DNA of 64,000 nucleotides, from contig JACGCN010000005.1 in assembly GCA_014905825.1 (NCBI GenBank), forward strand, positions 1,116,001-1,180,000, written 5' to 3'. Position 1 is the stretch's first letter, and each line of letters starts with the position of its first letter. The notes under the pieces are model-generated. The model was not told the origin of the DNA, ran no database searches, and saw only the letters and a list, made by a program, of their open reading frames with translations. The stretch comes from Lyophyllum atratum (Eukaryota > Basidiomycota > Agaricomycetes > Agaricales > Lyophyllaceae). Positions 18,291-30,030 of this stretch are shown one piece after another. A program made the translations under genes and the position numbers.

Positions 18291-19839
18291 TTACTCGGCA
18301 TTCGCCTCCTCGCCACCCTCGGTCTTCGCCTTCTTCTTCTTGCTCTTCTTGCTCTCCCGCAGATTCCGCGCGAGGGTCGCCTTGAGCTCCTCATCCTCCA
18401 GCTCCTTCTCCGTCTTGACGAGCTCGGGCTTGTACCAGACGGGCGGGTGAGTGATCAGCGAAGGTCCGCCCGGCAGCAGTGCGATAGTGAAGTGGAAGCC
18501 AGCGACGAAGGTGCCCGATGGAGTGTATCTGGTATTCATGGATAACGATCAGTGGCGGTGGCGAATGAAGTGACGACATTAGCTCTTACATGACTTCGTA
18601 GGGCTTGACGAGGTTGTGCTGGACGGCTTCTTGCAGGCCCATGCGCGACCGCTTCTCGTCTTCCAGTGAGCGGATGTTGAAGGGGAAGGCGCCTGCCTTC
18701 TTCTGCACCTCCGAGAACACGGCGCGCGAGTTCTTCATTTTCAACTGGTAAGTGATCGTGGAATCACGCTGGTAGATCGTCGTTCGCGACTCTTCCAATC
18801 GGGCCTGCGTTTTACATCAAGTCATTTACGCCACAGTAAGGTTATTTATGCGCGCACCTTGCCATCTTCACCAGACGAGATCAGGACGTCCATGCCGTAC
18901 ACCTCACCCTCGGCAAACACCGCGGTCTCGAAGTCGCGTTTCTGCGCCTCGCTCGGGTTGAGAATGATGCGCTTTTTTCCATCGATGACATTCTGGGTCT
19001 GCTGACACGATAGCATGCCTTTCAAGCAAAGGCGGGATCAGCGATCATACATGTGCGTCAAAGAAATAGTTCACACCTTCGACGGGTTTGCAGTCCCATG
19101 CCGAGGCGACGTTGTTAACAGCTTCTGTAACGTTCCAGTTCTTGTTTCCGACCTTGATGGTGCGCATCGCGAGTTCGGCGGCGTGCCATGCAGCCTTCAC
19201 GACGTCGGCGCGGCGGCCGGTGGCAGGGTGCTCAGCAGTGGCGCCGACGACAATCGTCTCCGCGCTGATGGCGGCAAAGCCGTCGATCTGCGCACCGAGC
19301 TGGATCTTGACAACATCGTCTTTACCCAATACCAGGTCGGATTGGGGATCCGATCTGCGAACACAGTTTCAGACATTGGTGCGATGGAGAGATCGCGAAA
19401 AATCGCACGCAAGGGGCGAGAAGTGCGCGACGGTGTTGTTCACGGAGATGCTGGTGGGAAAAGCGAGGCCTGCGATGGGCGGTTAACGGCGGGCGTAGGT
19501 AGAGTTTGAATCGCGAAAAGAATTACACACCCTTGTTGACTTTCGCACCCTTGACGGCCTTGTTGTAGACACCGCTGGTGCCCTGCTCGATAAGTTTGTC
19601 ACCCTCAACGCAGAGATCGATGACTTTGGCGCCCTCGACGCTAAGTTCAATGAGCTTTTTGGTAACCTGATGGACGATGTCTGCTGCGGTCTAAAGGTCG
19701 CAAGCCGATGTCAGTACACTTTTTTTTCACCTGGAAGAACGGCGGTGACCTTGTATTTGGTAAGATCAGCCTCCGCAGAGGAAACTATCTTTTTCTCTTC
19801 AGTCGCAGGGGGGGCAGGGGCTTGCTCTGTATCAGACAT
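18291..19839 (-). CDS. PA2G4: Ebp1/PA2G4-like protein (catalytically inactive MetAP fold)
   Basis: Seven exons (18291..18528,18590..18804,18858..19018,19077..19354,19409..19469,19531..19690,19750..19839, minus strand) give 400 aa, the usual length for proliferation-associated 2G4 and S. pombe Cdb4. The family has the methionine-aminopeptidase (M24) fold without a functional metal site and binds ribosomes and structured RNA. Visible signatures: KYKTAADIVHQVTKKLI near the start, KGLAFPTSISVNNTVAHFSP, KIQLGAQIDGFAA, PVEGMLSCQQTQNVIDG, and a Lys-rich tail (SKKSKKKKAK) typical of nucleolar or ribosome-binding members. I place the first splice at AAG|GTCACC because it restores the conserved TKYKTA junction. 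Confidence 0.9.
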
Positions 19840-20487
19840 TTCTCGTGTTTCGCAGGCGTGAAGAGAGTAAAGGTGGTAATTCTCGATCGAAAATGGGAGT
19901 CGTTGCCACTCGCGGCTCTTATCTAATCATATCTCATCGCGTGCCACGACGCGACTCGCATTTGGGTGACGCGAACACCAACTTCAAGCTTTGTTTCATT
20001 GCCTAAATCAGCTAAATTGCACTTTGCAAATGATTATCAGCTGCGAGTTCCGGTGAGGTGGTAGCCATCTCGAACTTGGGTAGATCAGATCATTTTCAGC
20101 ATGATGTTGTCCTCGATAACCCCTGTAGTCATAATGTACATCTGGATGTGGTATTCATAGTCCAGATAATCCTCGAGAAACCTTCTAAGTAGAAAAATAT
20201 TGCAGGTTTAGAAAGTTGTATGGGGAGCGAAGTCTCTGAGCAACTTGTTAGCGACTAGGATAGGTCAGTCTAATGAATGTGCTCACTGGTAACAGTATCT
20301 TCCACTGGACCCGCTATAATGTACGAATAACATGCTGTAAAAAGACTATAAATGATATTCCATGAGAGATGATGCAAAGCAGATGTGACGATAGCAAATA
20401 AATATGTGAAAATGAGAGGCTGATGAATGAGTGGCTGATGAACAATGCTAGGACGCAGTCCAGTGAAAGATGCAAATAAGCGGAGCT
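19840..20487. other. Intergenic, no gene seen
   Basis: Promoter of the Ebp1 homologue and 3' flank of the methyltransferase. It contains two copies of GGCTGATGAA near 20415-20445, but nothing I can assign. Confidence 0.55.
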
Positions 20488-22505
20488 CTACTGTCGTGGC
20501 TTGCAGCCAACGTAACAGCGCATCGAGCGACAGAGTTCTGGATTGTCAGTCTTTGAGGTAGACGTCGAAGGCAAAGTGTCCACGGATTGGCGTTCCTCGT
20601 GAAGCTGGACCTTGGCTAGCATCGACCGCCAAACGCGCCAATTTGGACGCTCCCCTGGCGGTTCAGGCCAACCAAATTGAGGCGCGAGCGACGCCCGCAT
20701 CCCAATGCGGTCTGTCATGTCACTTTTGCAAAATAGAATAAGCAGCTGCACCTGGAGGTGTGAATACCAGAACTTACTTTTGCCAGGATGTCCATTCATC
20801 ATCAAAGGACTCTCGGGTCGAGGAATTCGACCTCGCGGACATCGCGACTACCTCTCCAGGGCGTGTCGTGCGCGTCACAAGCGGCATGTCGTCCGCAGCG
20901 TACAGTGCTTTGTACTCGTGCCATATCGCCTCCTTGCATCCCGTCACTCTATTGACTACGCTAGCCAAGTGCATGTTGGTCCAGGTCGTACTGTGAGGAC
21001 ATACACTTTCATCAGAAGGAGTGGTACTTGAGTCCGGTCTAGAACGCCGTATTGACGCACTGGACGCTCCACTGGTAGCCGAATACATCTTCGACTCCCG
21101 GAGGGTAGTCCAGTCCAGAGAAGATTCGGCGGACGAAGGTGCTGATGCTGCTGGTTCCATACTAGAATTCGGGGGAAGGGGAACCTTGAGTGGCGGGTGG
21201 ATTTGGACATCAGCGAACGAGGAGCTGAAATAGAAGGGGAGGACTGAGAGGAGATTAGATGCGATAAACCGAGATGAGAGCATCGCCTCCCAAGCAGCTT
21301 TGAGTCTAGAGTGGTCTCGAGGGTCTTGTGTACGATCGAATTCTGACATCGAAGGCGCACGAGGGGTGTAAGATAGATACGGGTGGTTGTCAATGTATGC
21401 CGACTGTGGGCTGGTGAGTGGCGGTGTCATGGAATTGACTGTCAAGGTGGATCTCGGGGAATTCAGATCGAAGCGTTCGAAGTGTTCCTCGAATGTCGCG
21501 CTCCATGGATCTGACATTATTGTCGTTGAACTTTTGCTGGAGAGTGCACTAGAAAGTGCAAATTCTAATGGCGGTAGATCAATGGAGATGGGTGATGGCC
21601 GAGGCCGGGTGCGCGGTGCGCGTTGCGGAGGCAGGGCGCATGGAAAAATTGGGTCTTCCTCTATCACCTGTGCAAATTGTGAGATAGGGTCCACAACCCC
21701 TGGTTAGATATTGGTGCTATGTAAGCCTACCTCAATAACACCCCCTGGCTTCATGATCCGTGCGACTTCCTGTAACATCACGTTAGTGCTATAGATGAAG
21801 TAGTAGATGGAGATGCGTGCCTCGAATACAAACTGCCACTAAATGGCGAACCCTGATGAGCACAGAACCACAGGAAAGTAGAATTAAGAATACCTCGTCC
21901 TCTGGTACCCCAAGTCCAATATTAACTATTCTCACATAGTCGAAGTGAGAGGCTGAGAATTGCAAACCATCCAATCTGGAAGACGCGTCAAGTAAGGTGA
22001 AAAGTCCCATGGAAGGAAGGTTAATTACAAGTTTCCATGAACCCATTTGACACGATGTGCGATTTCTTTGTGCGGTTCCATGCCCTTGGCGAAGAGATTT
22101 GGCTGAATGTCCCTGACATCGTAGCCAACGATGGTGCTGCTCTGTCATGTTCCGTGAGTCATGGAAATGAGACGGCGGCTAAATTACCAACGTTCCACTC
22201 TTTGGCAGCTTCGATCGCCCAATAGCCACTCCCACATCCCAAATCAAGGACAACTGCTGGGGGAGTGTCGAACTGGTGCACTGTGAGGTTCTGGCAGCAT
22301 GTCTTCATTACCATATGGTCCCATATATCACTAGAGATGGATGCCAGTTAAGCAAATAAAACACGGTGCTCGACGCGACGTACAAGGCGGCCGACGAGTC
22401 CCCAGTGTGCTCCACGGGATAGGGTACATCCCCAGGTCTGCGTCGGAAGATTTTTGCGTTCATCAGGACAGCCTCGACATTTGTTTCAACGCCGCTATTC
22501 ACCAT
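20488..22505 (-). CDS. SAM-dependent methyltransferase (class I) with long disordered middle
   Basis: Exons 20488..20722, 20778..21667, 21731..21769, 21821..21838, 21894..21975, 22029..22141, 22192..22330 and 22384..22505 on the minus strand give 545 aa. Residues about 41-175 form a Rossmann methyltransferase domain: motif I LDLGCGSGYWAIEAA (69-83), a VGYDVRDIQPNLF strand, FDYVRIVNIGLGVPEDE and RIMKPGGVIEVIEED. Residues about 185-300 are Pro/Ser-rich and probably disordered, then a second conserved segment follows (SRLKAAWEAMLSSRFI onward). The substrate is unknown; such proteins are common in agaricomycetes. One intron (21770..21820) appears to use a GC donor. The gene is divergent from NDUFB8. 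Confidence 0.85.
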
Positions 22506-22721
22506 GGTTAGGCGTCTATCTTGGTACCTCGAGGGGGAAGGCGGATAAGAGCCACTGAGAGTATGACGGCAGGGCCGTCGTGGATATATAAGTCCCGTAA
22601 ATCTCTACATATTTTCCAACCCATGATGGCCGAAAGTTGGCGAGGAGGGTCGCCCCTCGTGTGAATTTCAATGATATCGCCACATGCCGGGTTGCTGATC
22701 GCTCCGTGCTCACGGTTCTTT

Positions 22722-23312
22722 ATGACTACCACCATAGCTCTCCGCCGCGTTGCGGCGGCGACTTCATCCACCAGCCGTCTAGCCACTCTCCGCTATGCGC
22801 GGCAACAACATGCCCGGACAATGTCAACCTCGACGCAGAAGGAGGAACTCGACCCCCAATTGAATGGCTACCCCCAACTCCCATATGTTTCGAGACAGAC
22901 TCTCCCACCTAAGGGATGGTGGGATAACCAAATGCGAAGAAATCTCGGCGATCCTGTGCGTTCTATCTCTCGTGTGCGCATTTCGTTCCTTAACTTGATT
23001 GGTCTACTAGTTACATGAAGAAGACGAAGTTCTGTCCATGTGGGGCCCAGATGTCCCTCCCTTGCCGCCTCAGACAGCTCTTCGGGATCTCCTCATCGCC
23101 ACCTCTGTTTTTGTTGGGTTCGGTTTACTTGTGAAGTATGCCCTTGCGCCAGAGCCACCTGCAATTCGCCGCGAGTACCCGTTCAATGGACTTGTGACTG
23201 AACTTGGCGGTCTGGAGGAGAATAAGGTCCGTAGTTCACTATGCTTAAATATTATCCTGTGATATAACATGCCGTTCCCCAGGCTCGACCGGAGTCCATA
23301 GACGAGTATTAA
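22722..23312 (+). CDS. NDUFB8: NADH:ubiquinone oxidoreductase (complex I) NDUFB8/ASHI-type subunit
   Basis: An accessory subunit of the membrane arm of mitochondrial complex I. Exons 22722..22955, 23011..23226 and 23283..23312 give 159 aa. The Arg/Ser/Ala-rich N-terminus (TTTIALRRVAAATSSTSRLA) is a mitochondrial presequence, and family sequence follows: GYPQLPYVSRQTLPPKGWWD, LHEEDEVLSMWGPDVPPLPP, one hydrophobic segment (LLIATSVFVGFGLLVKYAL) and REYPFNGLVTELGG. An in-frame ATG at 22671 would add 17 residues; I prefer 22722 because the presequence begins there. The spacer to the divergent methyltransferase start is about 165-216 bp, so the two probably share a promoter. Confidence 0.9.
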
Positions 23313-24206
23313 ATACATCCGTTTGTACCAGTCGAGAAAAGCCGTCCGTCGCAATACATTCCGGGTGTCTGATTCGATGCCTCAGGTCCCTTATTCGGTG
23401 TGGGGACGTCCATGTTCTAAGGACAGAAGTTTACTCAATCACCATTTCACCGCTCGAATCCGAATCTTTGGATCTGGCTTCAAAATGTGATTCTGGTTTC
23501 AACTGGTTAATGGACTTAGCACTGATAGACTGGCGAGAGCAAGGAAGAACATGGTAATGTGCAGCTCAGTCGGACAAGGCTAGCTCAAGATGCGGATGAG
23601 GAAGACTTATATTTCCCCCTGCAGAACATATGGTCAGGCATGAATTCAGGAGATGTTCTCAGTTCTGGGAGCGAGAATGAAGCTCAAGGAGAATTGAGTT
23701 CATATCGCGGAGAACATTCATCTTTGGGGTCAAACGTCTGGAGAGCATATCTTTCGGAAAGGTGCAAAAATAATAGCAGCAACTTGTTTCGATCAAGTGA
23801 CCTCGGGGTTGCACCAAGTTATGGGCCCCGCGCGCTTCCAGCTGCGCCATGCTGCTCTTGAAGGTAATGAGCACCTGACGTATATTATTGATATGCTGTT
23901 ACATGTTGTACAACGTAAGTCAAGGTCCATAAATGTCAAGAAATTTCTGAAATGGTTGTGAGGTATAAAGATGGTCAGGCGTCACTGATCGAACGACGAC
24001 CTGTAACCCCGTTTGTCGCATTAGGTTGACTGTCGGATACGAATTCGACCCGACATCGATATCAGGGACAATAGGCAGAATGTAGCGTCTGCCCTAGGGG
24101 CAGGAAGCATAAAAGTTTTATGCTGGGTTGCGATGGAGTAAGAAGGCCACGTGTATGTACGGAGGCAGAGGGAGGCAGGTGTCCGTCTTCCCATCATCAG
24201 GACAGG
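23313..24206. other. Intergenic, no gene assigned
   Basis: An 894-bp gap. A 100-codon plus-strand frame at 23559..23861 has no recognisable domain and no clear splice partners. The rest is probably the promoter and 5' UTR of the Skg3/Caf120-like gene. Confidence 0.5.
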
Positions 24207-27200
24207 ATGCAGACGCCGGGGAGTCCCCAGCGGTCACTCCAAACCATCACAAACGCACGCCGGGGCGACGTCCACAACGCCCAGCCATCTGACGAAAAGT
24301 CGCAACAGAATCAATTTCAGTTTCCGTCGACTGAGTATCCAATGCCTACCAGTTCCAGCCAGACTCCTCAACAAAGACCACCACTACCAGAAAAGGGCCA
24401 CTCTCGTTCTTCATCGTTCTTCTCTTTTCGCAACAAGCAATCGCTCTCCAACCCGCAAGGCGGTCATCAGCGGACTGATTCGATGGGAACTGGGAATGGC
24501 GCGCCGGCCGCTTCGTATCAAGGCCAACCACCCGCCTCATCAAGTCCAACGCAGCACCCACAACAACAGCAAGGCCAGGCAGCTATGATACGAACAACAT
24601 CCACGCAGTCTCCGCCTGTGCGTGCACCCTCGATTCAGCGGACCAATCAGCCACAGCAACCTCAACCTTTACCCGCACCTCCGCCGCTTCATCCCGAGAT
24701 TCGCTCAGTGGTTCAACTTACTGCTGCTCACGCCCACAAGATATACTTCTCAGGACCTCTGGTACGCCGGATCGAGCGACAGCCCGATGGTCAACGGCCG
24801 GCAAAGGACGAGGGTTGGTCTGACGTCTGGGCGCAACTTGGCGGAACTACTCTCAGTATCTGGGACATGGCCAAGATCCAAGAAGCGAGCAAGGAAGGAA
24901 AAGAAGTCCCGCCCACCTACGTAAACACCACCGATGCAGTGAGTTCAGAGCTTAATCATCCATCGCCGCGGTATTGATCTTTGAACAGTTCGTTCAAGTC
25001 TTGGGCGCTGTGACGACGCCGGCAACAGCGACAAGCCAACCGAAGAAGTATCTAAATGTTCTTACTCTCAATACTGCGGGATCAAATCTCTTGTTGTTCT
25101 CGTGCCCTTCGACGAGCGCGTTAATGTCCTGGGCTGCAGCTCTGCGGTTGTCTGCTTGGGAAAAGTCACGTCTCGAGGAGATCTACACGGCTCATTTGAT
25201 TCGGATAACGTTGAATGGTGAGTAGATGATGCACCATCACATTTGCGTACCCGCTCAAAATGGCGTTGTATAGCACCTGATGCGCCTTCTACACTCATTC
25301 GTGGCCATATGGAAGGGTGGGTGCGCATACGTGTGGCAGGCCAGACCGATTGGAAGCGCGTGTGGATGTCTGTAAAAGCCGGGGATGGCGGTCCGGCAGA
25401 CGGTTTAGGCCCTGGCGTAGGAGGCATAGGCAGCGCGCCCACTCCTGCAGCGCCTCTTCCAAAGAAAAAACGGATGTCCAATCTGTTTTCGCGAGACAGT
25501 TCTGCTACACAGCCAGCTATACCCTTGAAGCCCATTGTATCGATGTATGCGTCACCGAAGCCGAGAGACAAGAAGAAAGCTCTTCTCACACTGAAGGATA
25601 TGACGCAGGGATTCGCCGTGTACCCAGAGCGACCTGAATTGATCAGTCGGAGTACTTTAATCAAAGTGGAAGGAACGTTCGGCGATGAAGAGATTGCAGG
25701 TGCTATGAAGTCACGAGAGGGGTGGCTGCTCATAATGCCTGAATTGGAGAGTGGTATGGGCCAAGCAGCGGAGATGCTGAAGTGGGTGGTCGGTGAGTAG
25801 ACGTCTGGATTCTGGGGCGACGATTTCTGATACCGTGTCCTTGACAGCCCTCCACGATGCATTTGAGCTGTATGGACGCCCTGAGGCGTGGACATGGGAT
25901 CCCCGAGATCCTATCTCCCTCATGTTTGCGTACCCGGTGGGCCCGAATAAAGATGTACGTCCTTCGGCATCACAGTGAAATCCTCCCTAATTTGAGACTC
26001 TAGCTTCTGTTCCTGGATCGCGAGCTGGCAGAGACCCTTGATCCCCGGGACGATCGTACTTCCTCCGTTAGATCGCGGCTGATTGGTATTCTCCTTGATC
26101 GCATGCGCGGGCACGAAGTTCCTCCGAAACTCGCTTCGGCTGACAAGCCTCCTACCCTACCTCCAATAGGAGGCAATTCGGAACCGCCACAACAGCAGAC
26201 CCTGTCAAGTCCAGGTTCCCAGGTGTCCTCCAATTCACCAGGCCCCCAGCTGCCGCCCCTTACCTTCGCAGGAACAGCGTCGTCCCAACCACACGGTAAT
26301 ACACCTTTGACCCCGATCACAGAGTTGAGCAGCATTCACACAAACGGTCGGGCTGGATCAGGGGATACCCCGTACAATACTTCCCAACAACAGTCTGTAC
26401 AGAGCAGCCATTATTCTGCGCAGGACAAAGCCCTTCCAGAACCCAACAATCATTTCCTGCTCAATCGTCCTCTCAATTCCAGCCCAGGCCCTTTAAGCCC
26501 TTCACAAGCAGTTGCTGACCATGAGTCTCAGACGCATTCACACGCAATCCAAAATGTCGTTGCTGGTGCTGGACCAGGACGCCCCAGCTATGATTCACCC
26601 GCTGTTAATAGGGGCTTTCAAGTTCAGTCAAGGATGGGATCTGCTACGTCCTCTGCGTCCAATCCGAGTAGAACATACGGAGATGGTACGAACGTCGGTG
26701 TAAACCCAGCTGGTGTGAAACTGCATACGTCGCACACTATGGAATCCCGCCCAATGTTTTCACCCCCACCTGCAGCTCAGGCTCAAGCTCCCATTCCAGG
26801 CGTTACTTCCGCTCCCGCCCCCGTAGCACCCGCACCCGCGCCTGCATCCGCTCCCGCCCCCGCGCTTGCCCCTGTGTCTCCCCCTGCACCTGTAGCGGCT
26901 AGTGGACCTCCCCTCACGACCGTCCTCACAAGGTCGGCGTCCGTCCTCACCTCGCCGCATTCCTCAGGCGGCCACGAGGACGATTCGCGACACATGTCTG
27001 ATCATGCTTCTATTCTAACATCCCCTCATTCTCCTTCCATACCCCCCGCTACCCTTTCGTCTCCTTATTCCCCCCAGGGAACCCTGAGAAGTGTCGGCGG
27101 ACGGAGTTCTCGTGCCCAAACCTCGTTTACCTCACCTGGAGCCCCTTCGCCTCCCCCGACGCAACCCAAAGCCGAAGAAAAGAACAACATCTTCAATGAA

Positions 27201-29425
27201 GCTGGAGCGTTGTTTTATATGCAACAACAACTTGAACCGGATAGCGGTCCTGCTCATAATCAACATCGCCGTGTGCCTACCACCATCTCTGAGCAAGATG
27301 GTGATGATGATTCTTCGTCCTCGTCGCACTATAATTCGTCTCAGCAAGCACCTCGTCACGGAGCTGTTAGCCCTGCCTCCAATGATTCTGCAAACAGCAG
27401 AAAACCGCCAGTTCGGCAAAGTACCCCCATGGCATTTGTTGAAAGATCTGCGTCCCAGGGCACCTCAAACAAGTCGGCTAACACAGCAAATGATCGATCT
27501 AGCCCCTCACGACAGGGGCTAGGACGTAAGCCTTCAGGGGCACGTGCTCAAGCGACACGGTCTTATAACGGAGACGGAATTTCTTCTCAACAAGTCACTG
27601 AAGAGGAAGAAACACAAAGCGAAGACCAAGAAGACCACCCGCAGGTCCAAATGAATCAAATTCAAGAGCGGCCGTCTGTCTCGTCTGAGGACCCCGACTT
27701 GGATGCTCTGGCTGCGCTGTCGTACTTGACGACGGAGGATGAACCTTCTTCCCCGAAACAGGCCACCGTGGAACCGCTGCACATTCGATCAACCAAAGCC
27801 CCATCACCTCCGCCTCTGTCCGAAGCTCCTTCGCAGTTCAAATCGTCTTTCGCACCGTCTAGACAGGCTGCAGAGCGCAAAGCCAAGGCCCAGGCTCAAC
27901 AGGCTGCGCATCATGCTGCTGTGCATAAACCGGGGAGAGCCAACGGGAAGCGGAAGTCTCGCATAGCGGGCGCATGGAATGAGAGTAGCGAGGAAGAGGA
28001 GGAAGAGGATGATGACGATGACGAGGATGCTGACTCTGATGCAGAGCTACAAGTGGGAAACAGGCAAGGTTCAGGTTTCGCGTCGTCCACTACCTCTCTT
28101 CGACAAGCACAGAGTCCACCTGGCGAGCAAACAATGGATTCACACCAACAACAATATTCCCATCTGCGACCCCCTCGGACGCTGCCTCAGATACCTGGAA
28201 ATCAGGGCTACCGTGAGTTTGTTTGATACGTATGTATGTTCTACGGGTGTCTGATGATGGAAAATTCTACCATTCAGCGGACGAATATAACCCACCCCCT
28301 CGACGCATGGTATCTGATCAATATACGGGCGCTCAGCCGCCACGTATGTACCACGACGGCACGCAGATCCGGACGCAGTCAGAATTCCCTCAGCCTGGTA
28401 CAGCTCGTCAATCCGTCTGGAGTCAAGTACTTGATCCAGGTCGCGCAGCCAATGTCGAAGCTCAGCGCAACGACACGTTCGTTCAGTTGGACCCTGCGGA
28501 AACCATGACGAAAGCGTTCACTCCTCAAGGTCTTCTTTCGGCTGGAATACAGGACAAGCAGGATCGTTCGGCGAAACGACAAGAGGAACTCGCTCGGGAA
28601 ACTGGTGCCTCCCTTATAAACGTCCCCAATAAGCCGCCGCCCCCGCAAATGGGTCTCCTCGGTGCGATTACCGCTCATGAGAGAGAAAGGAAACGTGAAG
28701 GAGGCGTTGGTGCCGCACTTACCGAGCGTGAACGGGAGAAGCGCGTGGCCGAGGACAGACAGCGTCGATTCGATGACCACCAACGACAACAACTTGACCA
28801 GATGCAGCAGGGCGGCTCTATGTACGGCGGTCAATACCCGAACTACATGAACCCGATGATGATGATGAACCCAATGATGGGCATGAACCCGATGATGACT
28901 GGAAATGGCATGTCACCCATGATGACTGCTGGAGGAATGGCACCTATGATGACTGGCCAGATGGGATACCCAGGAATGATGCCCGGATACAACCCTCAGC
29001 ACATGTTTGCTGCTCAGCAAGCTGCCCAGGCGTATCAACAGGCGATGATGGCATTCTCGGTGGCTGGGTCCCAGGTGGGCGGGGACGGCGCTGCAGGAAC
29101 ACCAACGCTCAATCCTGCGATGACTGGCGGTAATATGGGGGGTTTCGACCCTCGCATGTCCATGATGGGAATGCCCATGATGGGCCAGATGCCGCCCATG
29201 GGTATGCAGATGACGGGGATGTCGACCTTTGACCCTCGCTTTCCACCAACCATGGGCAACTCTCCAGGTAGCATGAACGACCCCGGCCTTGTTCCTCCTG
29301 CCGGATTTGGTGCTCAGGGGCAACCCTCCTCTCGCAATAGCTCGCCAGTGGGACGTGGGTCTCCTTTGGCACGACCGACTGATAGCGGTGGACGCTCCTC
29401 TCGTCCTGAAAGCCCAAAACCTTAA
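24207..29425 (+). CDS. Skg3/Caf120-like PH-domain protein
   Basis: Six exons (24207..24938,24989..25217,25274..25792,25848..25954,26004..28212,28278..29425) give 1647 aa. After a Gln/Pro-rich leader, residues about 165-320 form the family's PH domain (EIRSVVQLTAAHAHKIYFSG, then WSDVWAQLGGTTLSIWDM, then KKYLNVLTLNTAGSNLLLFS). A second conserved block at about 325-600 follows (HMEGWVRIRVAGQTDWKRVW, REGWLLIMPELESGM, LLFLDRELAETLDP). The remaining 1000 residues are low-complexity: Pro/Ala repeats, acidic runs, and a Met-rich tract near residues 1455-1530. Yeast Skg3 and Caf120 are linked to cell-wall integrity and CCR4-NOT; that role here is inferred from family. MQTPGSPQ is chosen as start; an in-frame upstream ATG at 24120 would add 29 unconserved residues. 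Confidence 0.88.
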
Positions 29426-30030
29426 CGACTGTTCGGATGATTCCAAATTTACTCTCCTTAGATAGGCCATCCCATGCCTCACCTTTTTGCTTATGATATC
29501 CACCCGTGCACCTGGTATTCAGAATCATTTGGACTTTGCATCGTGAAAGTGCGGGCGACGTTACTTTATGGACGTTTCCCCGACTCTCTTACGTCAGTAA
29601 GAGGGAGGGTTCTGTGGCAAACGAAACCGTCTTCCACCTGCCAACTGCACTGCCGCGCCGTGGGAACACTGGGAATGTTCTGGAATGTTCTCGACTCAAG
29701 TCTTCCCCTATACTCTTTCCTCTATACTATTACTACGATCCTCACTGCAATACGCGAAAAAAGGGCTCTCGGACATCATCACTATCCCCGTCCTCAACAC
29801 AGGTCGATATCATCCTATTAAACATACTTAGTAAACACATCATTGTCCATGCCAGCGCGGAGATCTATGGCCCGGGGCTTTTCATTACGAGTCGGGGACT
29901 GGCGCGTGCGCCGCTACGATTCGATTAGATTTTACGTAATTACTGTTGGTCTCATACTTGAGTTTTGTTGTGACTCGCTCTCCTTGCTATTTGATCTTGA
30001 CATCTTGAATTTATATGGTGTTCGCGGCCA
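29426..30030. other. Intergenic; RAD2 promoter region
   Basis: A 605-bp gap that holds a heat-shock-element-like array (annotated separately) and a 140-codon unassigned plus frame (29506..29928) that I do not consider a gene. Confidence 0.5.
29673..29690. promoter_or_regulatory. Heat-shock element-like array (four alternating units)
   Basis: GAA at 29673, TTC at 29678, GAA at 29683 and TTC at 29688 keep an exact 5-bp phase, the arrangement bound by trimeric heat shock factor. It lies about 340 bp upstream of RAD2 and 250 bp past the Skg3-like stop. Its target gene is inferred. Confidence 0.6.

Noticed and set aside
20415..20445. Two TGATGA motifs as a possible box C/D snoRNA
   Set aside because: The base before TGATGA is C instead of purine, no terminal stem or convincing D box was found, and the direct repeat explains both copies.
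25068..25895. 275-codon minus-strand frame
   Set aside because: Antisense shadow of the second conserved block of the Skg3/Caf120-like gene.
29506..29928. 140-codon plus-strand frame upstream of RAD2
   Set aside because: No recognisable domain and no start context; left as intergenic.
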